This document shows positions 31,599 through 43,209 of a DNA stretch of 64,000 nt, one piece after another (positions within the stretch are counted from its first letter, which is position 1; every line of letters begins with the position of its first letter). The translations under genes and the position numbers were made by a program. Location: NCBI GenBank assembly GCA_036927565.1, contig JAYESD010000007.1:6655644-6719643 (forward strand). Reading direction: 5' to 3'. Below the pieces are notes generated by a model. It was not told where the DNA came from and did no database searches. It worked only from the letters and a program-made list of their open reading frames with translations. The DNA is from Tuctoria greenei (lineage: Eukaryota; Streptophyta; Magnoliopsida; Poales; Poaceae).

Positions 31599-34500
31599 GT
31601 GAACTACAAAGCCGGAGGAAAGCATTGGGTACTCGATAGCGGGTGCACTCAACACATGACCGGCAATGATGGTATGTTCACCACCATAGAAAACCCCGGT
31701 AATCATGAACATGTCACTTTTGGTGACAATTCTAAGGGTAAGGTAATAGGATTAGGTAAAATTGCTATCTCTAATGATTTATCCATGTCTAATGTGTTGT
31801 ATGTTAAGTCGCTTAGCTTTAATCTACTTTCCATTGCACAACTTTTTGATCTTGGACTAACATGCACATTTAGCAAAAATGATGTTGTTGTGAGTAGTGA
31901 GACAAGCAAAGAGCTAATCTTCAAAGGGTTTCGGCATGGACATCTCTACTTAGTAGACTTCTCCAACAAGAATGCTAGCATAACCACTTGTCTTTTCACT
32001 AAGACAAGCTTGGGTTGGCTATGGCACCGACGCATAGCACACATTGGAATGAGCAAACTCAAGAAGTCATTCAAGCTTGGGATGGTGACCGGCGTGAAGG
32101 ATGTGACATTTGAGAAGAACAAGCTTTGTAGCGCTTGTCAAGACGGGAAGCAAGTTGCTCCACACCACCCAATGAAGACAATGGTGTCAACCTCCAAGCC
32201 ACTCGAACTACTCCACATGGACCTCTTCGGACCATCCACATACCAAAGCCTTGGCGGTAACCTCTATTGTCTTGTTATAGTTGATGACTACTCTCGCCAT
32301 GCTTGGACTCTATTTTAGGTGACAAGAGTGAAACTCCAGAAGTGTTCAAGACCTTCGCCAACCGTGCTCAAAGGGAATTCCAACTTCCCATTATCAAGGT
32401 CCAAAGTGACAACGACACCGAATTCAAGAACTACAACATTGGGGAGTGGTGTGACCGTGAAGGTGTGAAGCATGAATTCTCCGCCACATACACTCCTCAA
32501 CAAAACGGTGTCGTTGAGAGGAAGAACAAAACCCTCATCACTCTTGCAAGAGCAATGCTTGATGACTACGACACGTCGGAGAAGTTTTGGTCTGAAGCAA
32601 TCAACATGGTGTGCCATGCCGCGAACAGGGTCTATCTTCACCGACTACTCCAAAAGACCCCATATGAGCTTCTCATTGGGAGAAAGCCCAACATCTCCTA
32701 CTTTAGAGTCTTTGGGTGCAAATGCTACATCTACCGCAAGAAAAGGCTCGGTAAGTTTGAAAGAAGATGTGATGTTGGCATTTTTCTTGGTTATGCATCA
32801 AACTCAAAAGCATATCGAGTATTCAACCAAACCTCCGGTCTAGTTGAAGAAAGTTGTGATGTTGAGTTTGATGAGACTAATGGCTCCCAAGAGGAGAGTT
32901 TTGGTCATGATGAAATAGATGATGAGCCTCTACGAGAAGCCATGAAGAACATGACCATTGGAGACATCAAGCCGGAAGTTGAAGAGGGCCATGATCAAGG
33001 GGGAGCTTCAAGTTCCAACAACAACACCTCCATGGCGCCTCAAGTAGACGAAGAGGAGAAAGATGATCCATTGCCAACTCAAGACTCACAAGCAATACAA
33101 CATCAAGATGAAGAAGAAGTCCATGATCAAGTCCAACCACAAGAGGATCAACACGCTTCACCACCGCCAAGTGCTTCACAACCACTTATGAGGCATGGAC
33201 GCATCTCCAAGGCGCATCCAATGGACCAAATCATTGGAAGTCCTTCAAGGGGCGTAAGTACTCGTTCCCGCCACGTTGCCTCATTTTGTGAGCACTACTC
33301 ATTTGTTTCGTGTGTAGAACCCACTCACATTGAGGAAGCACTCCAAGACCCAAATTGGGTGGTGGCTATGCAAGAAGAACTCAACAACTTCATCCGCAAT
33401 GAAGTTTGGGTGTTGGAGGAGCGACCCAAGGACAAGAACGTCATCGGAACAAAGTGGGTGTACCGAAACAAACAAGACGAGAATGGCGTTGTGGTCCGCA
33501 ACAAGGCAAGACTTTTGGCCAAAGGGTTCTCGCAAGTTGAAGGACTATACTTTGGGGAGACATTTGCTCCGGTCGCCCGGTTAGAGGCAATTCGTATTCT
33601 CCTTGCTTTTGCTTCACATCATAATATTACTCTCTATCAAATGGATGTGAAAAGTGCCTTTCTTAATGGCTACATTAATGAGCTTGTTTATGTTGAACAA
33701 CCTCCTGGGTTTGAAGATCCGAGGAATCCTAACCATGTGTATAGGTTGCACAAGGCGCTCTACGGGCTCAAGCAAGCACCTAGGGCGTGGTATGAACGAC
33801 TACGGGACTTCCTCATCATGCAAGGATTTAAGATCGGGAGGGTGGACACCACACTCTTCACCAAAGACATCAACGGAGATTTGTTCATTTGTCAAATTTA
33901 TGTTGATGATATTATCTTTGGTTCAACTAACGAAGCTTTTAGCCATGAGTTTGGCAAAATGATGTCTAGGGAATTCGAGATGTCAATGATTGGAGAGCTC
34001 AACTTCTTCCTTGGATTCCAAATCAAGCAACTTCAAGAGGGAACCTTCGTCTACCAAGAGAAATACACCAAGGACCTCTTGAAGAAATTTGAGATGGGAG
34101 ATTGTAGCTCAAGAAGCACTCCAATGGCAACAAATTGCCATCTCGATGCAGATAAGGACGGTAAACCTATTGACCAATCTCACTATCGCTCTATGATTGG
34201 TTCATTACTTTATCTTACCGCATCTAGGCCCGATATAATGTTTAGTGTATGCTTATGTGCTCGCTTTCAAGCGGCTCCTAAAGAATCGCATAAGAAGGCG
34301 GTCTTTAGGATACTTAGGTATCTTAAGCATACCCCTAGTATGGGCTTGTGGTACCCTAAAGGTACAACCTTCCAACTCTTGGGATACTCGGATTCGGACT
34401 TTGTCGGATGCCGCGTGGATCGCAAGAGTACCTCCAGTGGGTGCCACTTGCTTGGGCGTTCCCTAGTGTCTTGGTCTAGCAAAAAGCAAAATTTCGTAGC

Positions 34501-34852
34501 TTTGTCCACCGCGGAGGCAGAGTATATAGCGGTCGGTGCATGTTGTGCCCAAATTCTATATATGAAGCAAACCCTTTTGGACTTTGGAATTAAATTTGGT
34601 TGTGTGCCTCTCCTTTGTGACAATGAAAGTGCGGTTAAGATAGCTAGAAACCCCGTTCAACACTCCCACACTAAGCACATTGATATTCGCCATCACTTCT
34701 TGCGGAATCATGAGGCTAAAGGAGACATCTCTTTGCAAGGTGTTAGATCCGAAGAACAATTGGCGGATATCTTCACTAAACCACTTGATGAGAAAACCTT
34801 TTCTAGACTTAGAAATGAATTAAATGTGCTAGATGCATCTAACGTCATGTAA
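31599..34852 (+). pseudogene. pol: Sirevirus pol (element G), one frameshift
   Basis: Pol starts in a different frame just after the gag stop. Protease LDSGCTQHM near the N-terminus is followed by the integrase zinc region (H-x4-H, C-x2-C in HRRIAHIG ... CSACQDGKQ) and the integrase core with Asp (LHMDLFGP), Asp (VQSDNDTEF) and Glu (YTPQQNGVVERK). RT follows with KARLLAKGF, DVKSAFLNG and catalytic YVDD, then RNase H (LSTAEAEYIA, DNESAVKIA) ending FTKPLDEKTF. The frame breaks near 32312-32318 in a T-run between the first and second catalytic Asp of integrase; one base appears lost. Everything after that is open to TAA at 34850-34852. Confidence 0.93.
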
Positions 34853-35399
34853 ATTGCCATGTTCATGTAAGGATGCATATCATATAGGTCTTGTCTAACT
34901 CCCAAAGGATAGGGGCGAGCTAGAAATAGTTTTCCCTGAGGAAGCCTTTGGAAGATTTAAACTTGGCAAGATAGATTTATTTTATGCCTTGCATGATCCC
35001 TACCATATAAACTTGCACTCATTTAATCTCCTGCACTGTAATTTGTTTGGCATTGCATACGGTAGATCGTCACAAAGGGGAACCCACCTCATGAGAAGGA
35101 GACTTGTTTGAAATGCAATATCTCAACTCATATAAGGTGGAAAGAACGAAATGTTAGGTGCGTTAATGCCTAGAGGAACATGCTTCATTGAGATAGTAGT
35201 CTTCATACTCTACCTCAAAGCATGGGCCTTACATTTTATTTGGATATTTTTTCCTCCATTTTTCTCGGTGTTCCATTTGCTTTAAGGTCTAGCCAAGCTA
35301 TTGGCATATTAGCTTTTTGAGGGGTAAGGGGTTGCCCAAAAAGTCCTAAGACATGTGTTTCCCATTGTTTGATTGTTTGGTCAAAGGACATATATGGGA
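34853..35399 (+). other. pol-env spacer of element G, first part
   Basis: Non-coding and AT-rich; no repeat or gene recognised. Confidence 0.5.
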
Positions 35400-35775
35400 T
35401 GTTGGTGTTTAGTTTTCATCGGATTATCCGATGCCTAGGTCCTTCCCATCGGATTAGTAGGTGTTCAAAATCCAAGTGCCAGTTAAGTCAATATCCAAAA
35501 TTGACTGATGAGTTCAAACAGAAAAACATCGGTCCATCCGATGTTCACAAATCTGAAACCTTGATGAATTCCACCGATGCTTTTTCATCTAACGTCGGAC
35601 CATCCGGTGTCAAATTCCCTCTCCTAAATACCCTTACTGTGCCATTCATCCGATGATCAAAACCCTAAACGTCGGTCCACCCGATGTCTTCAGTGACTCT
35701 TTGAATATCCATACTGTACCATTCGACCGATGTACACATCGATAAGCATCGGTCCATCCGGTGTTTAAAAAACGG
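35400..35775 (+). repeat. Second cluster of Sirevirus palindromes, between pol and the env-like ORF
   Basis: Five fairly complete palindromes occur at about 35417 (ATCGGATTATCCGATG), 35530, 35594, 35673 and 35748 (ATCGGTCCATCCGGTG), plus half-sites. They match the motif in the LTRs but lie 6.5 kb away from the 5' LTR. Confidence 0.8.
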
Positions 35776-36438
35776 CTAGGGTTTGGGACCCACTATTTAA
35801 AGTCGGTCGTACCCCTTTCGTCTTCCTTCTCCCGATCCCGATGCTGCCAGCGATTCCTCCCGCGCCTCCATCTTCTCTGCCGCCGCCGCTCACAGGCCGC
35901 CGCCGCCGGCGACCTCCGCGCCGCCGCCGCCCATGCCCGCGCACCGTGCCTCCCTCGGCTGCCGCCGCACCCGTGCGCCGCCACCGCGCCCTCCCTTCGC
36001 ACCACCGTGCCCAGGCCGCCGCCACCGTGCACAGCGCTGCTGCCCTCGCGCCACCGCTCGCTGCACTGTTGCTCCACGCGCCGCCTCCATCCACAGCGCC
36101 GCCGCCCTCGCGCCGCCGCTCGCCGCACCGTTGCTCCACGCGCCGCCTCCATCCATGCACCCACCTCCGTCGTCTCCACCGCCATCAACCTCGCAGCCGC
36201 CTCTCCTCGCCGCCGCCGTTTCCACCGCCTCCTCACCGTCTCTCACTTCGCACCCGGCCCCCGCGTGCTCTCTGCCGCTAGGGTTTGCCCGGCTGTGCAT
36301 CGTCTCTTTCGTCGACTCGCGCCCAGTGCTCGTGATCGCTCGTCGCTAAAGGTTTGCTCCGTGCCGTGCGACGTCCTTTGTTGTTTTTTTCGTCATTCTT
36401 TTTCATCGTCGCTAACCCTAGCTCTCCATTGCATCAAG
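35776..36438 (+). repeat. GC-rich leader of the env-like ORF with a 62-bp direct duplication
   Basis: The region is C/G-rich with CGCCGCC runs, which opens all six frames by base composition. Two 62-bp copies (36031-36092 and 36093-36154), both starting ACAGCG and ending CCGCCTCCATCC, lie head to tail. A TATTTAAAG (35802-) follows the palindrome cluster and could be an internal promoter; this is inference. Confidence 0.65.
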
Positions 36439-38604
36439 ATGGGTCGCGATCGCAAAGGAAAGGGCAAGGCTATCGCGGAGCCCGCCGCGAAGAAGCAAAA
36501 GCTGTCGAAGGAGGAGAAGAAGGCCCTGATGGCCGCTCGCGCCGCCGAGGAGCGTGAGCGTGGCCGAGGGGGGTCCCTGAGGATCCGCGAGGCTTGTTCC
36601 AGGCAGCCTCCCGTGATCGACGACTCCGAGGCCGAAGAGGAGCCGGTTGAGCCTCTCGTCCGCCGGCGCTCAGCCCGGACGCGTGGGGTCACACCGAGGC
36701 TGCTCCTCGTCCCAGACCGATGGCTGCCGACCGTCGTGAGGACAGGGAGGCTGAGAGGGCCATCTACGAGATGGACACGACAGTCCGTGTCGGTGAGGGA
36801 GTCCGTCTCATGGACTACCGGAAGATAAAGGCCAAGCAGCTACGCAAGCTTTGATGGAATGTGCTGCTTGAGGAGTGGTACCCACAGCCCCGAGAGGCTC
36901 TTGTGGACAGTCGCTTCTGGACTGTCACCCAGGCGTCTCTCTACGAGACCTACAGACGTCGGGGGCACAAGCTATTTCAGCATAACTACCTGGACTGGGG
37001 GCAGCTTGCATTGGCAGCGGAGACGGAGGTCCGTTCGTACTTTGAGAGATACCGAGGATTGGTGCAGCTGCTAGCTTACGAGAGGAGTACATATGTGGAA
37101 GATTGGGTCCGTGTCTTCTACGCGACCCTGTACATCTCTGAGGGCAGGAGGTCGATCGACTTCATATTTATGGGTCAGCACTACCACCTCACAAGGCAGA
37201 CGTTGGGGCAGCTTCTTGGTTTGGATCTGCACGACACCTGCGTGCACGAGAGGGTATACGGGCAGGCAGATCCACCAAGGAGGCCACTTACTGGAGGAGT
37301 GGCACCACAGCTTGAGGAGATACGGTCCCTGTTCGGCCCCACGTTCTCTCCGGACCAGCCGAGAGTTCCAGCACTTCTGACCCCAGCTGCGCGTATTGTG
37401 CACCTCGCCTTGCGCCGCACGCTCCTGCCGAGGTCGGGGTACTTGGAGGGGTTCACTAGTTTACAGCAGACCCTCCTGTTCTACATAATGAACGGGATGG
37501 ATTTCGACATCATGGACATTCTCCTGTGTGAGATGGAAGACGTGATCACAAATGGGGTAGGCATGATGAGGCAGATGGTCTACGGGCACTGGATCAGTTA
37601 CCTATGCACTATGATGGTGCCTGAGGGGGATGCAGCACAGGTCAGACTTGCTGACGAGAGTGTGACACGCTTTGGTCACTACCGTGCCCCGGCTCCTGGA
37701 GACCGCCGCCTTGGTCGTCCAGTTGAGCGCCAGGTCAGGGCCCGTCTGACAGAGGAAGAATGGTCCGACCTAGAGCGGGAGGACGAGAGACTTGCAGAGG
37801 CTGAGGCTCAGGGGGAGGACCTGCAGCACATTTGGTCAGAGAGCGACACTGACGACAGTGTCGAGGAGTATTTCCCTCCCCCCCCCCCTCTCCCCGACAG
37901 CACGACGCGGAGGCTGGAGGTTCTACAGCGCCACCACCCACTCCACCTCCCGTCACTGAGGCGCAGGTCACGCAGCCATCTGAGCTGACTTCGCTCCTCC
38001 AGCAGATGGTCGAGCAGCAGAGGCTAGACAGGCTGGCCGCCGAGCAGGCCCGCGCGGAGCAGGCTGCACGTCTTCTTGAGCTCCAGCAGCAGCAGCAGGA
38101 GATGCAGCGTCAGATCGCCCGTGAGAGGCGTGAAGACACTGACCGGTTGACGGGGCTCACGACCAGATGCACCAGCGCACTCTGGACCAGCAGCAGCAGA
38201 CGCAGCAGGCGATGATGGGGATCCTGGGGTTAATCACCAACCTCTACACCCAGACCGGGATCGCCCTCCCATCGCAGCTACCTGGAGTAGCTCCTTCGCA
38301 TCCCATCTTGGCTCCAGCTGCTGCACCAGTGGCTCCAGTTCCCTCCACTCCGATTCCTTCATTCAGCATGTCCCCGCTGTTGGCTCCTGGTGCTCCTCTT
38401 CACTCCCCACTACCGGCCACGTCACTGTTTCTTCAGACGCCGGCCTCCGTCACCAGTGTCCCTGCTCCAGCACCTCCTCCTCAGCAGGCACCGTCGGTGG
38501 CACCTTCGGCTCCGGCAGCACCCTCCTCCGCTACTCCGGCCAGTAGCTCCGACGACAGCGGCAGTGACCAGTTCGTCATCGCGCCCAGCTCTCAGGGTCC
38601 GTAG
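36439..38604 (+). pseudogene. Sirevirus envelope-like ORF (element G), several frameshifts
   Basis: The presumed start is MGRDRKGKGKAIAEPAAKK at 36439. The reading moves to a second frame at about 36700 (MAADRREDREAERAIYEMD), meets TGA at 36852-36854 (fits CGA to TGA), and continues with LLEEWYPQPREALVDSRFW and a long globular part to 37860. A C-run near 37876-37890 shifts the frame again into a Gln-rich coiled coil (LLQQMVEQQRLDRLAAEQ, 37985-38140), and a last shift near 38150 leads to a Pro/Ala/Ser-rich tail ending at 38604. Its position after pol is that of the Sirevirus env-like gene. No convincing membrane segment is seen, so the label env-like refers to position. Confidence 0.75.
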
Positions 38605-38636
38605 GTGCTCGGATCCCTTTTTGGTGCCTTGATGCC

Positions 38637-38690
38637 AAAGGGGGAGAAGAGTTAGAGGAGTCAGGGGGAGTCCTAGTGTTAGGGGGAGTC
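38637..38690 (+). other. Extra polypurine tracts of element G
   Basis: AAAGGGGGAGAAG, TCAGGGGGAG and TTAGGGGGAG occur in 55 bp, about 300 bp before the 3' LTR. Sireviruses are known for several polypurine tracts before the 3' LTR. Confidence 0.7.
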
Positions 38691-38957
38691 GAGTCCTGCT
38701 TATCTTTGCTTATCTTTATTGTATTTGCGTTTTTGCTACATTTGGTGTGTAATGAACCTATTTCCATGAGTTGTTAATCTTTTGAACTCATTTGATGTTT
38801 ATCTATGATTATGATCTCTTTGAATTCACACTTGTGTTATTAATTGATGTTTAAAGCTTCAAGTGTGACACCCTGTATTCATTGCATATTCTTTTAAGGT
38901 TCATTCTATCAAATTCATTACTATTGCGCTTTGATTATTGTGTTTTCATCAATCACC

Positions 38958-38970
38958 AAAAAGGGGGAGA
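38958..38970 (+). other. Polypurine tract of element G
   Basis: AAAAAGGGGGAGA abuts the 3' LTR with one T between; it is the plus-strand primer site. Confidence 0.85.
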
Positions 38971-38971
38971 T

Positions 38972-40335
38972 TGAAAGCATCTAGGCCCCCCCTCATGTAG
39001 TATGGTTTTGGTGATTAATGACAACCATTGAACTTTACTAATGAATTTGTGAATGCAAGGTCCCCATAAACACTCAATAAAATGAAATGAACATGTCATT
39101 GGAGACCCATAGATACTCAACTTTCGAGATCAAATTCATGAGATAAAGACAAGATGTGAAGGCTCTATGTCTAAGTCAGTCAATCAAAAATTGACAACAT
39201 ACAATGCTCAAGAATCATCAGAGAGCCTTGTGGAACGAATGTCTAAGAGGTCATTCGAGCAAGACACAAAAGATTCACTCAAGACAACTCGTAGAAAACA
39301 AAATCAACTCACCGGATCAACCGATGATTTCCAAAATGAACACATCGGTTGAGTTGACTCAACTGAAGAAAAAGACCTCAGACAAATGAACTCACCGGAT
39401 CATTCGATGTGAAGGGCTCAACAACATCGGTGCATCAGTACAGTTTGCAGTACAATTGGAACAAGTGAAGCACCGGATCATCTGATGTGCAGACTTACAC
39501 ACATCGGTTGATCACTCCAGTAATCATCAAGATCAAGCAAATTCTGGAGGAAGAGCCACCGGATCATCCGATGAGAAGACTGGGGGCAACATCGGTCTAA
39601 TAACGGTAATATCTGACACAATGACGTCAGCCAAAGTAATTACACTGATGATAACTAGAGGGGAGACATCGGATCATCCGGTGTTCACAAAAAAGTTCTG
39701 TCAGCCTACTTTTCCAACGGCTATTTCGGTTAAGCTGGCTATAAAACCCCTCTAACCCAGTCATTTCGAAAAGTCTTGATCACCTGAAGCAAACTACACA
39801 TCCAAGAGCATTCAAGACTATAGAACATACATTTCCACACTTTTAGATCATTTGTAATAGGCTAGAGAGAAGCTTGTGTGCGTTCTTTCTTTGTGATTGA
39901 ACTCTCTAGGCTAGTGAGAAGTTGAAGAAGATCGTTCCGGAGCTTGCCAAGGTGTGTGTGGAAGCCCGGAACATCGAAGGTTGTACAAGGCTTGAGCTCC
40001 ACCTTGCCGGAGATGGCGAACGGAGAAGATTAGTGAAGACTCCATTGTCTCGGTGACATTGGAAGTGGCAAAACCCTTCGGTGGGTGCCACAACGTGGAC
40101 GTAGGAAGATCCTTGCGATCTTGCCGAACCACGGGATAAACCTTCGTGTCCCCTAGCATTTGCATTTCTCTCCCTCTCTTTACCTTATGCAATCTTTACT
40201 TCACAAGTTATATCTACGTTGATTGCATAGTTAAAACCGCATTGGGAATTGGGCTTAAGTAGTTTGTTTTTAATTGCCTTAAAATTTGAAAGAAAGCCCA
40301 ATTCACCCCCCCTCTTGGGTGTTTCGATCCTTACA
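38972..40335 (+). repeat. 3' LTR of element G
   Basis: Same length as the 5' LTR (1364 bp) with about 29 substitutions and no length change. CCAGA follows directly (40336-40340). Confidence 0.94.
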
Positions 40336-40340
40336 CCAGA

Positions 40341-40889
40341 CCGTACATATGTGCCGGTGAAGATGGAACCAAGAGTCTCACTGTTATGGATAGAAAAAAG
40401 GAAGAAGAAAAAGAATGGCGCACGTTTCGATCTATGAACCGTGAGACTGTTGACTTCCATTTTTATTGACGAGTTCCCGATTCCACTGAGTCATTGTTGT
40501 TGTACGTGGTGTTTGGTTGAGACAATGCAACTTGTGGTCATAATGATAAGAATTAAAAAGAGGAGTATATCAAATTCAAAAATCTTCATTACACCAGGTC
40601 GTATGATGTTCGGACACTCTACAATCCACTTAGATTGAAGTGGAATCACTCCTACCCAAATGAGGAAAAAAATTTATGGATACGGTATGGATATCCAAGG
40701 ATGTGCATACCGTTCCACATTTGTGACATGTGTCCACATGAACGGATGGATGAAGCAGTTGCATGACTGTGACATGTGTGCACATGAACGAACGAGGTTG
40801 TATGATGGCCGGACATAATAGGGATAACGCCAGTATTAATTCTAGGAATCGTATCCTTGTCACATGCAATCTATGCTCCACCTGGGCCC
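40341..40889. other. Intergenic, end of the MULE-like arm then no gene
   Basis: CCGTACATATGTGCCGG (40341-40357) continues the outer MULE arm. The words ACATGTG-CACATGAACG repeat at 40729 and 40772. No gene recognised. Confidence 0.5.
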
Positions 40890-42610
40890 AGGTTGTGCAC
40901 TAGTCACCTGGCATATTCCCTTTGCCTGCCCCCGCACGAGGTGTTCGTAAGGAATTCATGCGAGCGATTTTGACAGGCTATGAACGATTTTTCCCACCTC
41001 GGAAAGTTGATCTCGTTACAACGAGAATATAAGGCAACACACGCTATTGTAGTCAGCCATTCGATTGAAAAAGATGTCGTACAAGACTCTTGCACGCTCC
41101 GCTCAATTTCGACTTGGCGAGCTCCGTTTGACATCGTCCGCTTGCCCGGTCGAAATTGAACGGGACGTGTATGAGGCATGTACGGGGCATATGTTTTTTA
41201 TATAAAACCCTGGGCCATTTCTGAGTCAAACTAAAAACTGCCAGTGAAGCTGATGGGACACATCGAGCTGTTGCGATAACCGAGAGGGATGCAAACCACG
41301 GTTTTTTATAAGCATAGTTTTCCCCGCATACGCTGGGCCCTTTGCGTGTCAAATTAAAAATTTCTCCTTTTATTTAAAAACATCTCCTTTAACGACGCAC
41401 CGGAGAGCAAGTGCATACCGTTCTCAGATGGTGCCATGCGTACTTCCTTCTTTTGTCTTCAATCGCCGTTCCCTGATCGTGGCACCATCTATATACCACT
41501 GGACCCAACATAACACTGGCCCAATGCCCCTATACGAGGTGTAATCATTATCACTACTCCTATACCCGGTGTCTGTAGAGAATTCGTGCAAGCAATATTG
41601 ACAAGCTGTGAACAATTTGTCCCATCTTGGAAAGTTGAGCTCGTTGCAACGAGAATATATGGCAACACGCGCTATTGTAGTCAGACATTCGATTGAAAAA
41701 AGATGTTGTACAAGACTTCTGCACGCTCCATTTGATTTCGACCGGGCGACCGGTTGAAATCGAACGGAATGTGTAGGAGGCATGTACGGGGCAGATGTTT
41801 TTTATATAAAACCTTGGGCCATTTCCACGTCAAATTAAAAAACTGCCAGTGAAGCCGATGGGACACATCGACCGTTTCGATAACCGAGAGGGATGCAAAC
41901 CGCGGTTTTTACAAGAATAATTTTCCCCGCATACGTTGGGCCCTTTGCGTGTCAAATTAAAATTTCTCCTTTTATCGAAAAACATCTCTTTTAATGACGC
42001 ACCAGAGAGCAAGTGCATACCGTTCTCAGATGGTGACACATGTACTTCCTTCTCGTGTCTTCAATCGCCATTCCCTGATCGTGGCACCATCTATATACCA
42101 CTGGCCCCAACGTAACACTGGCCCAATGCCCCTATACGCGGTGTAATAATTACCACTACTCCTATACCCGATGTCCGTAACGAATTCATGCGAGCGATTT
42201 TGACAAGCTGTGAACGATTTGTCCCACCTCGGAAAGTTGAGATCATTGCAACGAGAATATAAGGCAACGAGCGCTTTTGTAGTCAGACATTCAATTAAAA
42301 AAAAATGTTGTACAAGACTTCTGCACACTCTGTTCGGTTTTGATCGGTCGCCCGGTCGAAATCAATCGGAACGTGTAGGAGGCATGTACGGGGCCGATAT
42401 TTTTATATAAAACCTTGGGCCATTTCTACGTCAAATTAAAAAACTGCCAGTGGAGCCGATGGGACATGTCGAGCTGTTGCGATAACCGAGAGGGATGCAA
42501 ACCACAGTTTTTTATAAGCATAATTTTTCCCCGCATACGCTGGGTCCTTTCCGTGTCAAATTAAAAATTTCTCCTTTTATCGAAAAACATATCCTTTAAT
42601 GATGCCAAAT
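40890..42610. repeat. Three tandem units of about 605 bp
   Basis: The landmark CGATAACCGAGAGGGATGCA occurs at 41275, 41878 and 42480; AGCAAGTGCATACCGTTCTC at 41408 and 42009; and CCTCGGAAAGTTGA-type sequence at 40997, 41625 and 42228. Each unit holds ACGAGAATATA-GGCAAC and a TATATAAAACC. Part of every unit is the inverted match of the upstream repeat at 15320-15435 and 19010-19115. Frames inside are short and differ between units, so coding is not supported. Confidence 0.85.
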
Positions 42611-42911
42611 CTTCCCCTTGATCGGAATACCACCCCCATTGCTACATTAACTTATTTAGATTACAAATTGCCAGAGCCAGAGACGTGCGCCCGTACATGG
42701 GCTCACGCGTCAAGGGGACGAACACCAAGCGTCCCAGCGCAGTTTCGGCCCAGGAATACAAAGTGACTCAGCACAGTTTCAGCCCACAAATAACAAGCGG
42801 CCCAGCGCAGTGTTGGGATACTTTGATAGCTTCACGTACGCTTTGTCCTGGCTGCCTCCCCGCAGGATCCTTCAATCCACAATGGCCCCTCTCCCGATTG
42901 CACGAAACGCA
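42611..42911. other. 5' flank of the CACTA transposase gene
   Basis: GGCCCAGCGCAGT-type words repeat at 42733 and 42798. No CACTA left terminus (CACTACAAGG) is seen, so the left end of that element is lost or lies outside what I can recognise. Confidence 0.45.
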
Positions 42912-43128
42912 CCTGGAGGAGCATCCACCGGCCGCCACGCTCTTGGAGGAGCATCCGTCGGCCGCCACGCTCTTGGAGGAGCATCCACCGGCCGCCATGC
43001 TCTTGGAAGAGCATCCGCCGGCCGCCACGCTCTTGGAGGAGCATCCATCGGCAGCCACGCTCTTGGAAGAGCATCCGCCGTCCACCGGCATGGAGGAGCA
43101 TCTGCCGGCCGCCGCACGTGGAGGAGCA
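42912..43128 (+). repeat. 30-bp minisatellite, about seven units
   Basis: The unit GGAGGAGCATCC-CCGGCCGCCACGCTCTT recurs at 42914, 42944, 42974, 43004, 43034 and 43064, then in shortened forms to 43128. The length is a multiple of three and several frames are open (LEEHPPAAT in one). It lies about 80 bp before the transposase start. Confidence 0.85.
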
Positions 43129-43209
43129 ACAGCGTTAGGTACAATTGCTCACATAATGTTATTGTAGTTCAATCCTCTTATGGATGCGCTGATTGAATTG
43201 TAGGAAGCG

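Larger units (their letters stand above)
28034..40335 (+). mobile_element. Element G: complete Sirevirus (Ty1/copia) retrotransposon, 12.3 kb
   Basis: Two LTRs of 1364 bp (TGAAAGCATC to GATCCTTACA), a perfect 5-bp target duplication CCAGA (28029-28033 and 40336-40340), an initiator-Met-type primer site, gag with coiled coil, pol in copia order (protease-integrase-RT-RNase H), an envelope-like ORF after pol and several polypurine tracts together identify a Sirevirus. By eye the LTRs differ at about 29 sites (about 2%), mostly transitions. Taking the commonly used grass rate of 1.3e-8 per site per year gives roughly 0.8 million years. All three ORFs are broken. Confidence 0.95.

Noticed and set aside
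35765..36350. Long overlapping Pro/Ala/Arg-rich frames on both strands
   Set aside because: GC-rich composition with CGCCGCC runs opens all frames; no conserved motif, and the frames disagree across the 62-bp duplication.
41053..42410. Frames in the 605-bp tandem units
   Set aside because: They differ in length and phase among the three units and none is kept in all.
40336..43200. Left terminus of the CACTA element
   Set aside because: I searched for CACTACAAGG and for the GTGGCGATAGATCC subterminal word and found neither, so no left boundary is claimed.
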